Shown one piece after another: positions 1-6,561 of a stretch of 9,101 nucleotides of DNA; positions within the stretch are counted from its first letter, which is position 1, and the number at the start of each line of letters is the position of its first letter. The DNA comes from an uncultured Clostridia bacterium. Lineage in GTDB: Bacteria; Bacillota; Clostridia; TANB77; CAG-508. The stretch is from the NCBI GenBank assembly GCA_934179885.1, contig CAKPQY010000022.1:1-9101 (forward strand), written 5' to 3'. The notes beneath the pieces are model-generated. The model saw nothing but the letters and a program-made list of their open reading frames with translations. It had not been told where the DNA came from and made no database searches. A program made the translations under genes and the position numbers.

Positions 1-1
1 A

Positions 2-250
2 TTTGAGACATTGCCAGAATTTGTGACTTCAGAAAATATCATCGATTTATTTTTCTTGTTTATAATGGCAGAAATAGATGATGAGGACCTTGTTGAAGAT
101 TCACAAGAAATAGCAAAATTGCTAATGAAAGTAGAAGATGAGAGACTTCAGGGTGTTGCACATAATATATATGATTTCTTTTATAAGGAAGAGCATAGAG
201 ATATATCAGAATACCCGTATGAGAAATTATTAAAAATTATTGTTTTGTAG
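2..250 (+). CDS. 3' end of an unrecognised acidic protein (5' partial)
   Basis: The reading frame is open from the left edge of the window to a TAG at 248-250, giving 82 residues. An internal TTG at 11 could act as a start, but it has no ribosome binding site, and the frame continues upstream of it, so this is most likely the C-terminal part of a longer protein. The segment is acidic and leucine/isoleucine-rich (for example AEIDDEDLVEDSQEIAKLL), looks alpha-helical, and has no cysteine motif, signal peptide or clear membrane span. I do not recognise the family and assign no function. The gene converges on pflA, and transcription probably ends at the shared hairpin at 292-326. Confidence 0.55.
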   Translation, partial: FETLPEFVTSENIIDLFFLFIMAEIDDEDLVEDSQEIAKLLMKVEDERLQGVAHNIYDFFYKEEHRDISEYPYEKLLKIIVL

Positions 251-291
251 AAATGTAAAAAAAGTTCTTAACTCAAACACATAAGCAAAAT

Positions 292-331
292 AAAGAACCT
301 GTTAGGTAATTCCTAATAGGTTCTTTGCTCT
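292..331. terminator. Shared (convergent) intrinsic terminator overlapping the pflA stop codon
   Basis: A 15-bp stem with one G-T pair joins AAAGAACCTGTTAGG (292-306) to CCTAATAGGTTCTTT (312-326) across a 5-nt loop. A T-rich tract (gctcttttt) follows on the plus strand. On the minus strand the tail is only moderately T-rich (ATTTTGC). It lies between the convergent left-edge gene and pflA, so it can serve both. Its right arm is inside pflA: the codons for the last residues (KNLLGIT and stop) form one side of the stem. Confidence 0.8.
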
Positions 332-1039
332 TTTTACATCATTATCATTTGCAAGTCGAACGCCATCTAATTCATACTTAAGACCAAGCTTTTCCCACTT
401 ATATCTTCCCATATCATGATATGGAAGAATTTCAACTTTATCAACAGTATTTAGGCTGTTAATAAAATCTTTTAATTTTAATAAATCTTGTTCATCATCA
501 GTATATCCAGGTACAAGAACTTGGCGAAGCCACATATGAATATCATTATCACTTAAATATCTTGCAAAAGCAAGTTCTTTTTCATTGCTAAAGCCAACTA
601 AGTTTTTACATTTTTCAGAATTAATATGTTTTATATCTAACAAAACTAAATCTGTAAGCGAAAGCAATTTTTTTATATCAGGAGTTAAAGTAACCATCCC
701 TGAAGTATCGATACAAGTATGAATATTTTCTTTTTTTAGTTTTTCAAATAATTCAATTAAAAATTTTACTTGTAATAATGGTTCACCACCAGTAACAGTT
801 ACGCCACCGTTTGGATATATATAATTTTTGTATTTCATTATTTTTTCAAAAATATCATCTAAAGACTTATATTCTCCACCATTCATGTCCCAAGTGTCAC
901 GATTATGGCAGTATTTACATTGTAAGTGGCATCCTTGTAAAAATAGTACAAATCGTATTCCAGGGCCATCAACTGTTCCAAAGCTTTCTATTGAATGAAC
1001 TTTTGCATAATATTTTAAATCAATATCTTTTTTTTCCAT
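302..1039 (-). CDS. pflA: Pyruvate formate-lyase activating enzyme (radical SAM)
   Basis: PflA is a cytoplasmic radical S-adenosylmethionine enzyme that abstracts a hydrogen from the conserved glycine of PflB to make the active glycyl radical. The protein has 245 residues, close to the usual length of about 246. It shows the family N-terminus IESFGTVDGPGIR (about 17-29) and the iron-sulphur cluster motif CxxxCxxC (C37, C41, C44) inside GCHLQCKYCHNRDTW. A GGEP SAM-binding motif lies at about 84-87. The ATG is supported by AGGAG seven nt upstream (plus-strand 1047-1051). It is 101 nt downstream of pflB on the same strand, so co-transcription is likely, but two hairpins lie in the gap and may lower its output relative to pflB. 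The 3' end is part of a terminator stem. Confidence 0.96.
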   Translation of the reverse strand: MEKKDIDLKYYAKVHSIESFGTVDGPGIRFVLFLQGCHLQCKYCHNRDTWDMNGGEYKSLDDIFEKIMKYKNYIYPNGGVTVTGGEPLLQVKFLIELFEKLKKENIHTCIDTSGMVTLTPDIKKLLSLTDLVLLDIKHINSEKCKNLVGFSNEKELAFARYLSDNDIHMWLRQVLVPGYTDDEQDLLKLKDFINSLNTVDKVEILPYHDMGRYKWEKLGLKYELDGVRLANDNDVKRAKNLLGIT

Positions 1040-1057
1040 AAGTTTACTCCTAAAAAA

Positions 1058-1090
1058 TTCGGAAATAGGGGATTGAGCTCAAATTCCGAA
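1058..1090 (-). promoter_or_regulatory. Hairpin just upstream of pflA with an inner palindrome
   Basis: TTCGGAA (1058-1064) pairs with TTCCGAA (1084-1090), and the enclosed region contains the perfect 10-bp palindrome TTGAGCTCAA (1073-1082). It lies between pflB and the pflA ribosome binding site. It could be an RNA processing or stability element, or the palindrome could be an operator. The sequence shows only the symmetry; the role is inference. Confidence 0.4.
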
Positions 1091-1094
1091 AAAA

Positions 1095-1129
1095 TTTTAG
1101 GGATTTTGGGTAGTAGCCCCTTAATCCCT
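1095..1129 (-). terminator. Possible leaky terminator/attenuator between pflB and pflA
   Basis: On the minus strand AGGGATT pairs with AATCCCT (plus-strand arms 1099-1105 and 1123-1129). The pairing is extended by an inner GGG/CCC pair after an A-A mismatch, and the stem is followed by TAAAATTTTTT. It begins shortly after the pflB stop codon. The stem is weaker and less regular than the other terminators in this window, so partial termination is more plausible than a full stop. That would let PflB, the abundant enzyme, be made in excess over its catalytic activator PflA. Confidence 0.5.
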
Positions 1130-1140
1130 TTTTGAAAAAA

Positions 1141-3378
1141 TTAGATTTTTTCGTGAATAGTTCTGTTTACAACATCTAATTGTTGCTCTCTTGTTAATTT
1201 TGTAAAGTTAACAGCGTATCCAGAAACACGAATTGTAAGTTGTGGATATTTTTCTGGATGGTCCATAGCATCTAATAATAAACTTCTATCAAAAACATTT
1301 ACATTGATGTGATGACCTGTTTGTTTAAAGTATCCATCTAACATATTTACCATATTTGTAACTCTTTCATCTTCAGTTTTTCCAAGAGTTCCAGGTGTTA
1401 TTGAAAATGTATAAGAAATACCATCTTCAGCTTCTTCAAATGGAAGTTTTGCAATTGAGTTCATAACAGCTAATGCTCCGTTTGTATCTCTACCATGTAA
1501 TGGGTTTGCACCTGGTCCAAATGGTGCTCCGGCTCTTCTTCCGTCAGGTGTGTTTCCTGTATTTTTACCATAAACAACATTTGATGTTATTGTTAGTATT
1601 GATAATGTTTGCTTTGAATTTCTGTAAGTTTGATGTTTTTGTAGTTTGCTTAAAAATCTTTTTACAATATAAACAGCTATATCGTCAACTCTATCATCAT
1701 CATTACCAAATTTAGGGAAGTTTCCTTCAATTTCGTAATCAGTTGCTAATCCTGTTTCATCTCTAATTACTTTTACTTTTGCATATTTTATAGCAGATAG
1801 GGAGTCTGCAACTACTGATAAACCAGCTATTCCACATGCCATTGTTCTTATAATTTCTTTATCATGTAAAGCCATTTCAATTGCTTCATATGAATATTTG
1901 TCATGCATATAATGAATTGCATTTAAAGCTTTTATATAGATTTTTGCTACGTAATCCATCATTTGGTCGAATTTTTCCATTACTTCGTCATAATCTAAAT
2001 ATTCAGAAGTGATTGGTGCATATTTTGGTGTAACTTGTTTTCCAGAGATTTCGTCTCTACCACCATTTATTGCATATAATAAAGTTTTGGCTAAGTTTGC
2101 TCTTGCACCAAAGAATTGCATTTGTTTTCCAATTTTCATAGGTGAAACACAACAAGCTATTCCATAATCGTCTCCTAAAGTAATTCTCATTAAATCGTCA
2201 TTTTCGTATTGAATTGATGATGTTTTTATTGATAAATCTGTTGTGTATCTTTTGAATCCTTCTGGTAATCTTGTTGACCATAATACTGTTAAGTTTGGTT
2301 CTGGGGCAGGACCTAAGTTTTCTAATGTGTGCAAAATTCTGAATGAGTTTTTAGTAACTAATGTTCTACCATCAATTCCCATACCACCAATACTTTCAGT
2401 TACCCAAACTGGGTCTCCACTGAATAATTCGTTGTATTCAGGTGTTCTTAAAAATCTAACTAATCTTAATTTCATAACAAAATGGTCCATTATTTCTTGA
2501 ACTTGTTCTTCTGTTAAAGTTCCATCTGCTAAATCTTTTTCAAAATAGATGTCTAGGAATGTAGATGTTCTACCAATGCTCATTGCAGCACCGTTTTGGT
2601 CTTTAATTGCTCCTAAATATCCAAAATATAACCATTGAACAGCTTCTTTTGCATTTGATGCAGGTTTTGATATATCATATCCATATTTTGATGCCATTAC
2701 TTTTAATTCGTTTAAAGCTTTTATTTGTTCTGATATTTCTTCTCTTTCTCTAATGATATCTTCAGTAAATTCGTCAGTATCTAATGTTTCTAGGTCTTTT
2801 TTCTTTGCATTAATTAGAGTATCTACACCGTAAAGTGCAACTCTTCTGTAATCTCCAATAATTCTTCCACGACCATATCCATCAGGAAGGCCTGTGATTA
2901 AGTGACTGCTTCTTGCAGCTCTTATGTCTGGAGTATATACGTTAAATACACCATCATTATGAGTTTTTCTGTATTTATGAAATATCTCATCAACTTCTGG
3001 TTCAACTTCTCTTCCATAGGCTTCACATGATTTTTCTACTATACGAATTCCACCAAAAGGCATTATTGCTCTTTTTAAAGGTGCATCTGTTTGAAGACCA
3101 ACAATTTCTTCTAAGTCTTTGTCTATATAGCCTGCATCATGTGCTGATACTGTTGATACTGTTTTTGTGTCTATATCTAAAACTCCACCATATGATTCTT
3201 TTTCTTTTTTGTATAAATCTAAAACTTCATTCCATAATTTTTTTGTCTTTTCTGTTGGCGCTGCTAAAAAATTTGAATTTCCTTCATATGGAGTGTAGTT
3301 TTGTTGTATAAAGTCTCTTACATTAATTTCATATTTCCAGTCTCCGCTTTTGAATTTGTTCCATTCTTTAAATTCCAT
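1141..3378 (-). CDS. pflB: Formate acetyltransferase (pyruvate formate-lyase)
   Basis: PflB is a cytoplasmic glycyl-radical enzyme that converts pyruvate and CoA to acetyl-CoA and formate in anaerobic metabolism. The 745-residue length fits the family (about 740-760). The catalytic cysteine pair is C409-C410 in GIACCVSPM. The radical site is G720 in RVSGYAVNF near the C-terminus. Other family stretches include [10 protein letters not shown] (103-112), [21 protein letters not shown] (151-171) and [18 protein letters not shown]. All key residues are present and no frame damage is seen, so an active enzyme is expected. The ATG has AGGAGG upstream in the minus-strand leader. It is transcribed from the promoter at 3428-3456 and is followed by pflA. 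Confidence 0.98.
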   Translation of the reverse strand: MEFKEWNKFKSGDWKYEINVRDFIQQNYTPYEGNSNFLAAPTEKTKKLWNEVLDLYKKEKESYGGVLDIDTKTVSTVSAHDAGYIDKDLEEIVGLQTDAPLKRAIMPFGGIRIVEKSCEAYGREVEPEVDEIFHKYRKTHNDGVFNVYTPDIRAARSSHLITGLPDGYGRGRIIGDYRRVALYGVDTLINAKKKDLETLDTDEFTEDIIREREEISEQIKALNELKVMASKYGYDISKPASNAKEAVQWLYFGYLGAIKDQNGAAMSIGRTSTFLDIYFEKDLADGTLTEEQVQEIMDHFVMKLRLVRFLRTPEYNELFSGDPVWVTESIGGMGIDGRTLVTKNSFRILHTLENLGPAPEPNLTVLWSTRLPEGFKRYTTDLSIKTSSIQYENDDLMRITLGDDYGIACCVSPMKIGKQMQFFGARANLAKTLLYAINGGRDEISGKQVTPKYAPITSEYLDYDEVMEKFDQMMDYVAKIYIKALNAIHYMHDKYSYEAIEMALHDKEIIRTMACGIAGLSVVADSLSAIKYAKVKVIRDETGLATDYEIEGNFPKFGNDDDRVDDIAVYIVKRFLSKLQKHQTYRNSKQTLSILTITSNVVYGKNTGNTPDGRRAGAPFGPGANPLHGRDTNGALAVMNSIAKLPFEEAEDGISYTFSITPGTLGKTEDERVTNMVNMLDGYFKQTGHHINVNVFDRSLLLDAMDHPEKYPQLTIRVSGYAVNFTKLTREQQLDVVNRTIHEKI

Positions 3379-3427
3379 AAATTTTACCTCCTATTATTGT
3401 GTTATTATTTCCATTTTATTGACTAAT

Positions 3428-3456
3428 ATGATAACATAAGTAGAAAATTTTATCAA
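3428..3456 (-). promoter_or_regulatory. Sigma-70-type promoter of pflB
   Basis: On the minus strand TTGATA (plus 3451-3456) and TATCAT (plus 3428-3433) are separated by exactly 17 nt, each matching five of six consensus bases. Transcription would start near 3421, giving a leader of about 40 nt that holds the AGGAGG site. I see no clear Rex or FNR/CRP-type palindrome overlapping it, so the basis of any redox control is not visible. Confidence 0.7.
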
Positions 3457-3529
3457 TGTAATCGTTATATTTTAGTGGAAAAGGAAATAGAAAAGTTGCA
3501 ATAATAGAGAAAAGTGTTTTCTATAATAT

Positions 3530-3570
3530 AAAAAAAGAGCTATAATTAAGTAAAAATAATTATAGTTCTT
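3530..3570 (-). terminator. Intrinsic terminator of the XRE regulator gene
   Basis: A 14-bp stem with one G-T pair is formed by 3535-3548 and 3557-3570 around an 8-nt loop. On the minus strand it is followed by an uninterrupted run of seven T (plus 3530-3536). It begins seven nt past the regulator's stop codon and separates that gene from pflB. The plus-strand side also carries a T run (3569-3573), so it may act in both directions. Confidence 0.85.
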
Positions 3571-3576
3571 TTTAAA

Positions 3577-3957
3577 TTATTTAGCTTTATTTTTTAAATA
3601 ATCTTCAGTTTGCAATTTTACTAAATCATTTGCTAATTGATTAATAATTTTTTTATTATATTCATTTAATTGAGAATAATTTTCTAAAAATTTATTATCA
3701 ATCATATTAATATATTCTGATGAGTCAGACTTAATTAAATCACTAAATAAAAAATCTGATGATATATTTAAAGCCTTGCATAGCCCAACAATAGTACTTG
3801 CACTACCAAAAGCAATTCCACGTTCTAATTGACTAATATATCTAGGAGATAATGATGTTTTTTCGGCAAGAGCTTCTTGAGTATAATTAGTTTTTGATCT
3901 AGCTAATTTGATTTTTTTCCCAATATTTTTTCTTAATTTTTTTTCGTTCTCTGTCAT
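3577..3957 (-). CDS. XRE-family helix-turn-helix transcriptional regulator
   Basis: A 126-residue protein with one N-terminal Cro/CI-type helix-turn-helix domain at about residues 12-70. It includes the typical pattern YTQEALAEKTSLSPRYISQLERG (25-47) and the following KALNISSDFLF. The C-terminal 50 residues are charged, probably helical and probably mediate oligomerisation; no ligand or peptidase domain is seen. The start has GGGAGG five nt upstream (plus 3963-3968). It has its own terminator, so it is a separate unit from pflB. It is divergent from mraZ across a 274-nt gap holding a perfect inverted repeat (4038-4066), a candidate operator. Its targets cannot be read from sequence; its own promoter, pflB and mraZ are the nearest candidates. 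Confidence 0.88.
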   Translation of the reverse strand: MTENEKKLRKNIGKKIKLARSKTNYTQEALAEKTSLSPRYISQLERGIAFGSASTIVGLCKALNISSDFLFSDLIKSDSSEYINMIDNKFLENYSQLNEYNKKIINQLANDLVKLQTEDYLKNKAK

Positions 3958-3985
3958 ATAAACCTCCCAATATTTACTTTAGAAA

Positions 3986-3994
3986 AGTATAGCA
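3986..3994 (-). promoter_or_regulatory. Probable extended -10 promoter of the XRE gene
   Basis: The minus strand reads TGCTATACT, an extended -10 (TGN plus TATACT), about 30 nt upstream of the start codon. It is preceded by a T-rich tract. No good -35 exists at the right spacing (a TTGTTT lies only 15 nt away), so the call rests on the extended -10. Confidence 0.45.
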
Positions 3995-4037
3995 ATGAAA
4001 ATAAAAAAACAACATGAATTAATAGTATGAAAATATC

Positions 4038-4066
4038 AATTAATAATACTAACAGTATTATTAATT
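4038..4066. repeat. Perfect 13-bp inverted repeat in the XRE-mraZ divergent region (candidate operator)
   Basis: AATTAATAATACT (4038-4050) and AGTATTATTAATT (4054-4066) are exact reverse complements separated by AAC. A partial third copy of the half-site, AATTAATAGTAT, lies at 4017-4028 in the same direction as the left arm. There is no T run after it, so a terminator is unlikely. A symmetric site beside an XRE gene fits a dimeric repressor operator, but the binding protein is inferred. Confidence 0.55.
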
Positions 4067-4141
4067 ATTACACTATGCAGACTCTAAATTTTATTAAGTT
4101 GTGAATTTTAAAAAAAATTTCGAAAAATTTTCAAAAAACTA

Positions 4142-4170
4142 TTGCAAAATTAAAAAAGTTATATTACAAT
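4142..4170 (+). promoter_or_regulatory. Sigma-70-type promoter of the mraZ/dcw operon
   Basis: TTGCAA (4142-4147) and TACAAT (4165-4170) are spaced by exactly 17 nt. Transcription would start near 4177, just at the first MraZ-box repeat. It is the only good promoter seen before mraZ. Confidence 0.75.
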
Positions 4171-4177
4171 TTACATG

Positions 4178-4207
4178 AAGTGGAGAAAAGTGGTACAAAG
4201 TGGTGGT
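4178..4207 (+). promoter_or_regulatory. MraZ box: three AAGTGG repeats on a 10-bp period
   Basis: AAGTGG occurs at 4178-4183, 4188-4193 and 4198-4203, each starting exactly 10 bp after the last, so the sites fall on one face of the helix. A weaker AAATGG follows at 4209. MraZ proteins are known to bind short G-rich direct repeats with about this spacing upstream of their own gene and to control the dcw operon. The repeats start at the predicted transcription start, so bound MraZ would be expected to block initiation or escape. Confidence 0.85.
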
Positions 4208-4231
4208 AAAATGGAAGAGAGGTGAAAACCA

Positions 4232-4657
4232 TTGTTAATGGGTGAATATGAGCATTCTCTAGATGCTAAAGGCAGATTGATAATGCCAGCTAAATTAAGA
4301 CAAGACATTGGAGAAAAGTTCGTTATAACAAAAGGGTTAGACGGATGTTTATTTGCTTTTTCACAAGAAGAATGGTTAAACTTTGAAACAAAATTAAAAT
4401 CACTTCCACTATCAGACAAAAATGCAAGAAACTTTGTTAGATTTTTCTTATCAGGAGCAACAGAATGCGAAATAGACAAACAAGGTAGATTTTTAATACC
4501 AAATAATTTAAGAGCAGCAGCAGGATTAGAAAAAGAAGCAGTAATAATTGGAGTAGGTACTAGATTAGAAATATGGAATAAAGAAAACTGGGATAAATGC
4601 GATGAAAATATATCAGTAGATGAAATTGCTGAAAATATGACTATGCTTGGTATATAG
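4232..4657 (+). CDS. mraZ: Transcriptional regulator MraZ, first gene of the dcw cluster
   Basis: MraZ is a nucleoid-associated, ring-forming DNA-binding protein that controls its own operon. The 141-residue protein has two AbrB-like halves marked by DAKGR (11-15) and DKQGR (82-86), plus the family stretch [11 protein letters not shown] (70-80). From memory it resembles the Bacillus subtilis protein closely from end to end, including the ending EIAENM. I choose the TTG start at 4232. It sits about eight nt after GAGAGGTG, and MLMGEYEH lines up with the family N-terminus MFMGEYQH; the ATG at 4238 would be too far from the ribosome binding site. The frame stays open for 95 more codons after the TAG, but the family ends at the TAG. 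Confidence 0.95.
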   Translation: MLMGEYEHSLDAKGRLIMPAKLRQDIGEKFVITKGLDGCLFAFSQEEWLNFETKLKSLPLSDKNARNFVRFFLSGATECEIDKQGRFLIPNNLRAAAGLEKEAVIIGVGTRLEIWNKENWDKCDENISVDEIAENMTMLGI

Positions 4658-4907
4658 CGTGCAAAAGTTTATATAAAAGTACCAGAGATAAAAATACATA
4701 AGAAAAACTTACTAAAGAAAAAACAAACGAAAGACAAAAGTACAAAAGATACAATACTAAAGATAAATATGCAAAAGAAATTTAAGAAACAAAAGAAAAA
4801 ATTACAAAAGATTAAAATTACAGAAGAATGTCAAAAGACAAAAGCAGAAAATCCAAAGACAAAAATACAAAAGGATTATAAATACCAAAAGAAAAAACAT
4901 AAAATTG
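4658..4907 (+). other. A-rich spacer with repeated CAAAAG, open in the mraZ frame
   Basis: This stretch without a recognised gene is extremely rich in A and poor in T and G on the plus strand. The hexamer CAAAAG occurs ten times in 4662-4891, at irregular intervals of 7 to 73 nt. Eleven TAA and two TGA triplets lie between 4658 and the stop at 4943-4945, and all fall in the two other frames. The mraZ frame therefore stays open for 95 codons, encoding a lysine/glutamine-rich basic sequence. An ATG at 4769 would give 58 residues but has no ribosome binding site. It may be an unstructured leader RNA, a degenerate simple repeat or a basic leader peptide; I cannot tell which. Confidence 0.5.
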
Positions 4908-4938
4908 AAACAGCTGGTAAATTTGCCAGCTGTTTTTT
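4908..4938 (+). terminator. Intrinsic terminator/attenuator between mraZ and rsmH
   Basis: AAACAGCTGG (4908-4917) pairs perfectly with CCAGCTGTTT (4926-4935), and a run of six T covers 4933-4938. It looks fully competent. Only 27 nt separate it from the rsmH start, too few for a complete promoter plus ribosome binding site. rsmH and later genes must then be reached by read-through or by regulated antitermination, unless a promoter that I do not see lies inside the spacer. This is unusual, as mraZ and rsmH are usually tightly linked. Confidence 0.8.
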
Positions 4939-4965
4939 GAAATAAAAACTTTAAGAGGTGGAAAA

Positions 4966-5895
4966 TTGGAATTTAAACATAAACCTGTAATGTTGGAAGA
5001 ATGTATATCTGGTTTGAATATAAAACCAGGTGGAATATATGTAGATGGCACTCTTGGTGGTGCAGGACATAGTAAAGAAATATTAAAAAGGTTATCAAAA
5101 GAAGGATTATTAATTGGAATAGATAGAGATGAAGATGCTCTTCAGGCTGCAAAGAAAAATCTAGAAGATTTCTCAAATGTAAAATTTATAAAAGATAACC
5201 ATGATAATATAAAACAAATTTTAGAAGATATTGGAATAGAAAAAGTTGATGGAATTTTGCTAGATTTAGGCGTGTCTTCATATCAGTTAGATGAGAGAAA
5301 TAGGGGATTTAGCTACTTAGGTGAAAATGAACTTGATATGAGAATGGATAAATCTCAAGAATTATCAGCCAAAGAAGTAGTAAATACATATTCAGAAGAA
5401 AATTTAGCAAATATCATATATGAATATGGTGAAGAAAGATTTTCAAGGCAAATTGCAAAAAATATTTGTGAATATAGAAAATCAAAAGAAATACAAACTA
5501 CTAAAGAATTAGTTGAAATTATAGAAAAATCAAGTCCAAAATCAAAACAAAAAGATGGACATCCTGCAAAAAGAACATTTCAAGCAATTAGAATAGAAGT
5601 AAATAATGAAATAAAACCATTATATAATACAATTAAAGATTGCATAGATTGCTTAAAACCTCAAGGAAGATTATGTGTAATAACATTTCATTCTTTAGAA
5701 GATAGGGCAGTAAAAAATGCAATGATAGATGCAAAAGGAAAATGTACTTGTCCAAGTGATTTACCATATTGTGTATGTGGGGCAGAAACACTTGGAAATA
5801 TAATTACTAGAAAGCCAATAGTGGCAAACAAAGAAGAACAAGATGAAAATTCTAGAAGCAAAAGTGCAAAACTTAGAATTTTTGAAAGAGTGTAA
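4966..5895 (+). CDS. rsmH: 16S rRNA (cytosine-1402-N4)-methyltransferase RsmH (MraW)
   Basis: RsmH uses S-adenosylmethionine to methylate N4 of C1402 in 16S rRNA, tuning decoding in the P site. The 309-residue length is normal (about 310). Family motifs are the SAM-binding TLGGAGHS (29-36), GIDRDEDAL (51-59), GILLDLGVSS (96-105), RTFQAIRIEVN (203-213) and FHSLEDR (241-247). A C-x-C-x6-C-x-C cluster (260, 262, 269, 271) near the C-terminus is, as I recall, frequent in the family. The TTG start is chosen because AGAGGTGG lies five nt upstream and the protein begins MEFKHKPVMLEE, matching the family N-terminus. It follows a terminator by 27 nt, which makes its transcription notable. Confidence 0.97.
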   Translation: MEFKHKPVMLEECISGLNIKPGGIYVDGTLGGAGHSKEILKRLSKEGLLIGIDRDEDALQAAKKNLEDFSNVKFIKDNHDNIKQILEDIGIEKVDGILLDLGVSSYQLDERNRGFSYLGENELDMRMDKSQELSAKEVVNTYSEENLANIIYEYGEERFSRQIAKNICEYRKSKEIQTTKELVEIIEKSSPKSKQKDGHPAKRTFQAIRIEVNNEIKPLYNTIKDCIDCLKPQGRLCVITFHSLEDRAVKNAMIDAKGKCTCPSDLPYCVCGAETLGNIITRKPIVANKEEQDENSRSKSAKLRIFERV

Positions 5896-5896
5896 A

Positions 5897-5962
5897 TTAG
5901 AAGTTAGAGGTTTGAGGTTAGAAAGTAAAAAATATTCCAACATCTATTTTACAAACATCTAA
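5897..5962. repeat. Heptamer repeats (TTAGARG) with inverted copies between rsmH and ftsL
   Basis: Directly after the rsmH stop, four tandem heptamers occur: TTAGAAG, TTAGAGG, TTTGAGG, TTAGAAA (5897-5924). Two CATCTAT/CATCTAA units at 5941-5947 and 5956-5962 are near-complements of the heptamer (TTAGATG). The structure is short and imperfect and has no T run. It looks like a short iterated intergenic repeat; no function is evident. Confidence 0.5.
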
Positions 5963-5993
5963 CGTCCAAAAAAGAAAGAGAGGTGAAAAACTT

Positions 5994-6503
5994 ATGGCAC
6001 AGGCAAGATACCAATATGGTACAAGTCCTAGAAAAATTGAACCTGATTATGAAAGAAGAAGTAAAACAACTTCTAAAAAAGGTCAATTAAAAGTTGTTAA
6101 AGATGTACCTAAACAACAAATAAAAGTATCTAAAGAACAACGAAAAAGACAAATTAAAATGACTGTTACTGTAGTTGGGATATTTTTGCTATTATTGACT
6201 ATAAGTTGTAGAAACTCTCAGATAGATAAACAATTTAATCAAATTCAAAGTCAAAAGAAACAGCTCGCAGCTCTTCAAAAAGAGAATGAACAATTAAAGG
6301 TTAGTATTGAAAATAGTGTAAATTTAAGTAATATTGAGAAGGTTGCAAAAGAAGAATTGGGAATGCAAAAATTGAGCAATAAACAAACTGTTTATGTTAC
6401 TCTTCCTAAAAAAGATTATGTGGAGTCAGCGTCTGAAAAAATCGTGATTGAGGAAGAAAAAAGTTGGTGGGAAGAGCTTACTGAAAAAATCTTTAATTTT
6501 TAA
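5994..6503 (+). CDS. ftsL: FtsL-like cell division protein (bitopic membrane protein)
   Basis: A 169-residue protein with the layout of FtsL/DivIC. A basic cytoplasmic N-terminus (1-54) is followed by one membrane span (about 55-71, rich in I, V and L), then a short extracytoplasmic coiled coil (about 75-109, many Q, K, L and N). The family-like segment IEKVAKEELGMQ (114-125) follows, then an acidic tail ending in WWEELTEKIFNF. FtsL partners DivIC/FtsB and helps recruit and activate the septal transpeptidase, here the next gene. The position between rsmH and a class B PBP is the standard place for ftsL. The sequence is poorly conserved in this family, so the call depends on topology and context. 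The ATG has AGAGAGGTG about nine nt upstream. Confidence 0.85.
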   Translation: MAQARYQYGTSPRKIEPDYERRSKTTSKKGQLKVVKDVPKQQIKVSKEQRKRQIKMTVTVVGIFLLLLTISCRNSQIDKQFNQIQSQKKQLAALQKENEQLKVSIENSVNLSNIEKVAKEELGMQKLSNKQTVYVTLPKKDYVESASEKIVIEEEKSWWEELTEKIFNF

Positions 6504-6526
6504 ATATAATTAATAAGAATAAAATT

Positions 6527-6561
6527 AAACACTTCTAATAAATATTATTAGAGGTGTTTTT
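6527..6561 (+). promoter_or_regulatory. Hairpin hiding the PBP ribosome binding site, with a terminator-like T run
   Basis: AAACACTTCTAATA (6527-6540) pairs with TATTAGAGGTGTTT (6546-6559) across a 5-nt loop, giving 14 bp with one T-G pair. The right arm contains the only Shine-Dalgarno sequence for the PBP (AGAGGTG, 6550-6556), and the start codon is at 6562. Five T (6557-6561) end the stem, so it also looks like an intrinsic terminator. Either use would restrain PBP expression relative to ftsL; an opposing factor or structure would be needed for full expression. Confidence 0.75.

Noticed and set aside
2243..2500. Open frames on the strand opposite pflB
   Set aside because: pflB is a full-length, unmistakable enzyme gene; antisense frames there lack ribosome binding sites and family features.
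3379..3530. A Rex or FNR operator upstream of pflB
   Set aside because: I looked for TTGTGA/TTAACA-type symmetric sites around the promoter and found none good enough to report.
4081..4140. A terminator or structured RNA in the A/T-rich run before the mraZ promoter
   Set aside because: There are short complementary A/T runs, but no stable GC-containing stem.
4238..4240. ATG at 4238 as the mraZ start
   Set aside because: It lies about 14 nt from the GAGAGGTG site, and the family N-terminus aligns better from the TTG at 4232.
4658..4907. A CRISPR array in the CAAAAG-rich tract
   Set aside because: The repeats are only six nt, with irregular spacing and no constant longer unit.
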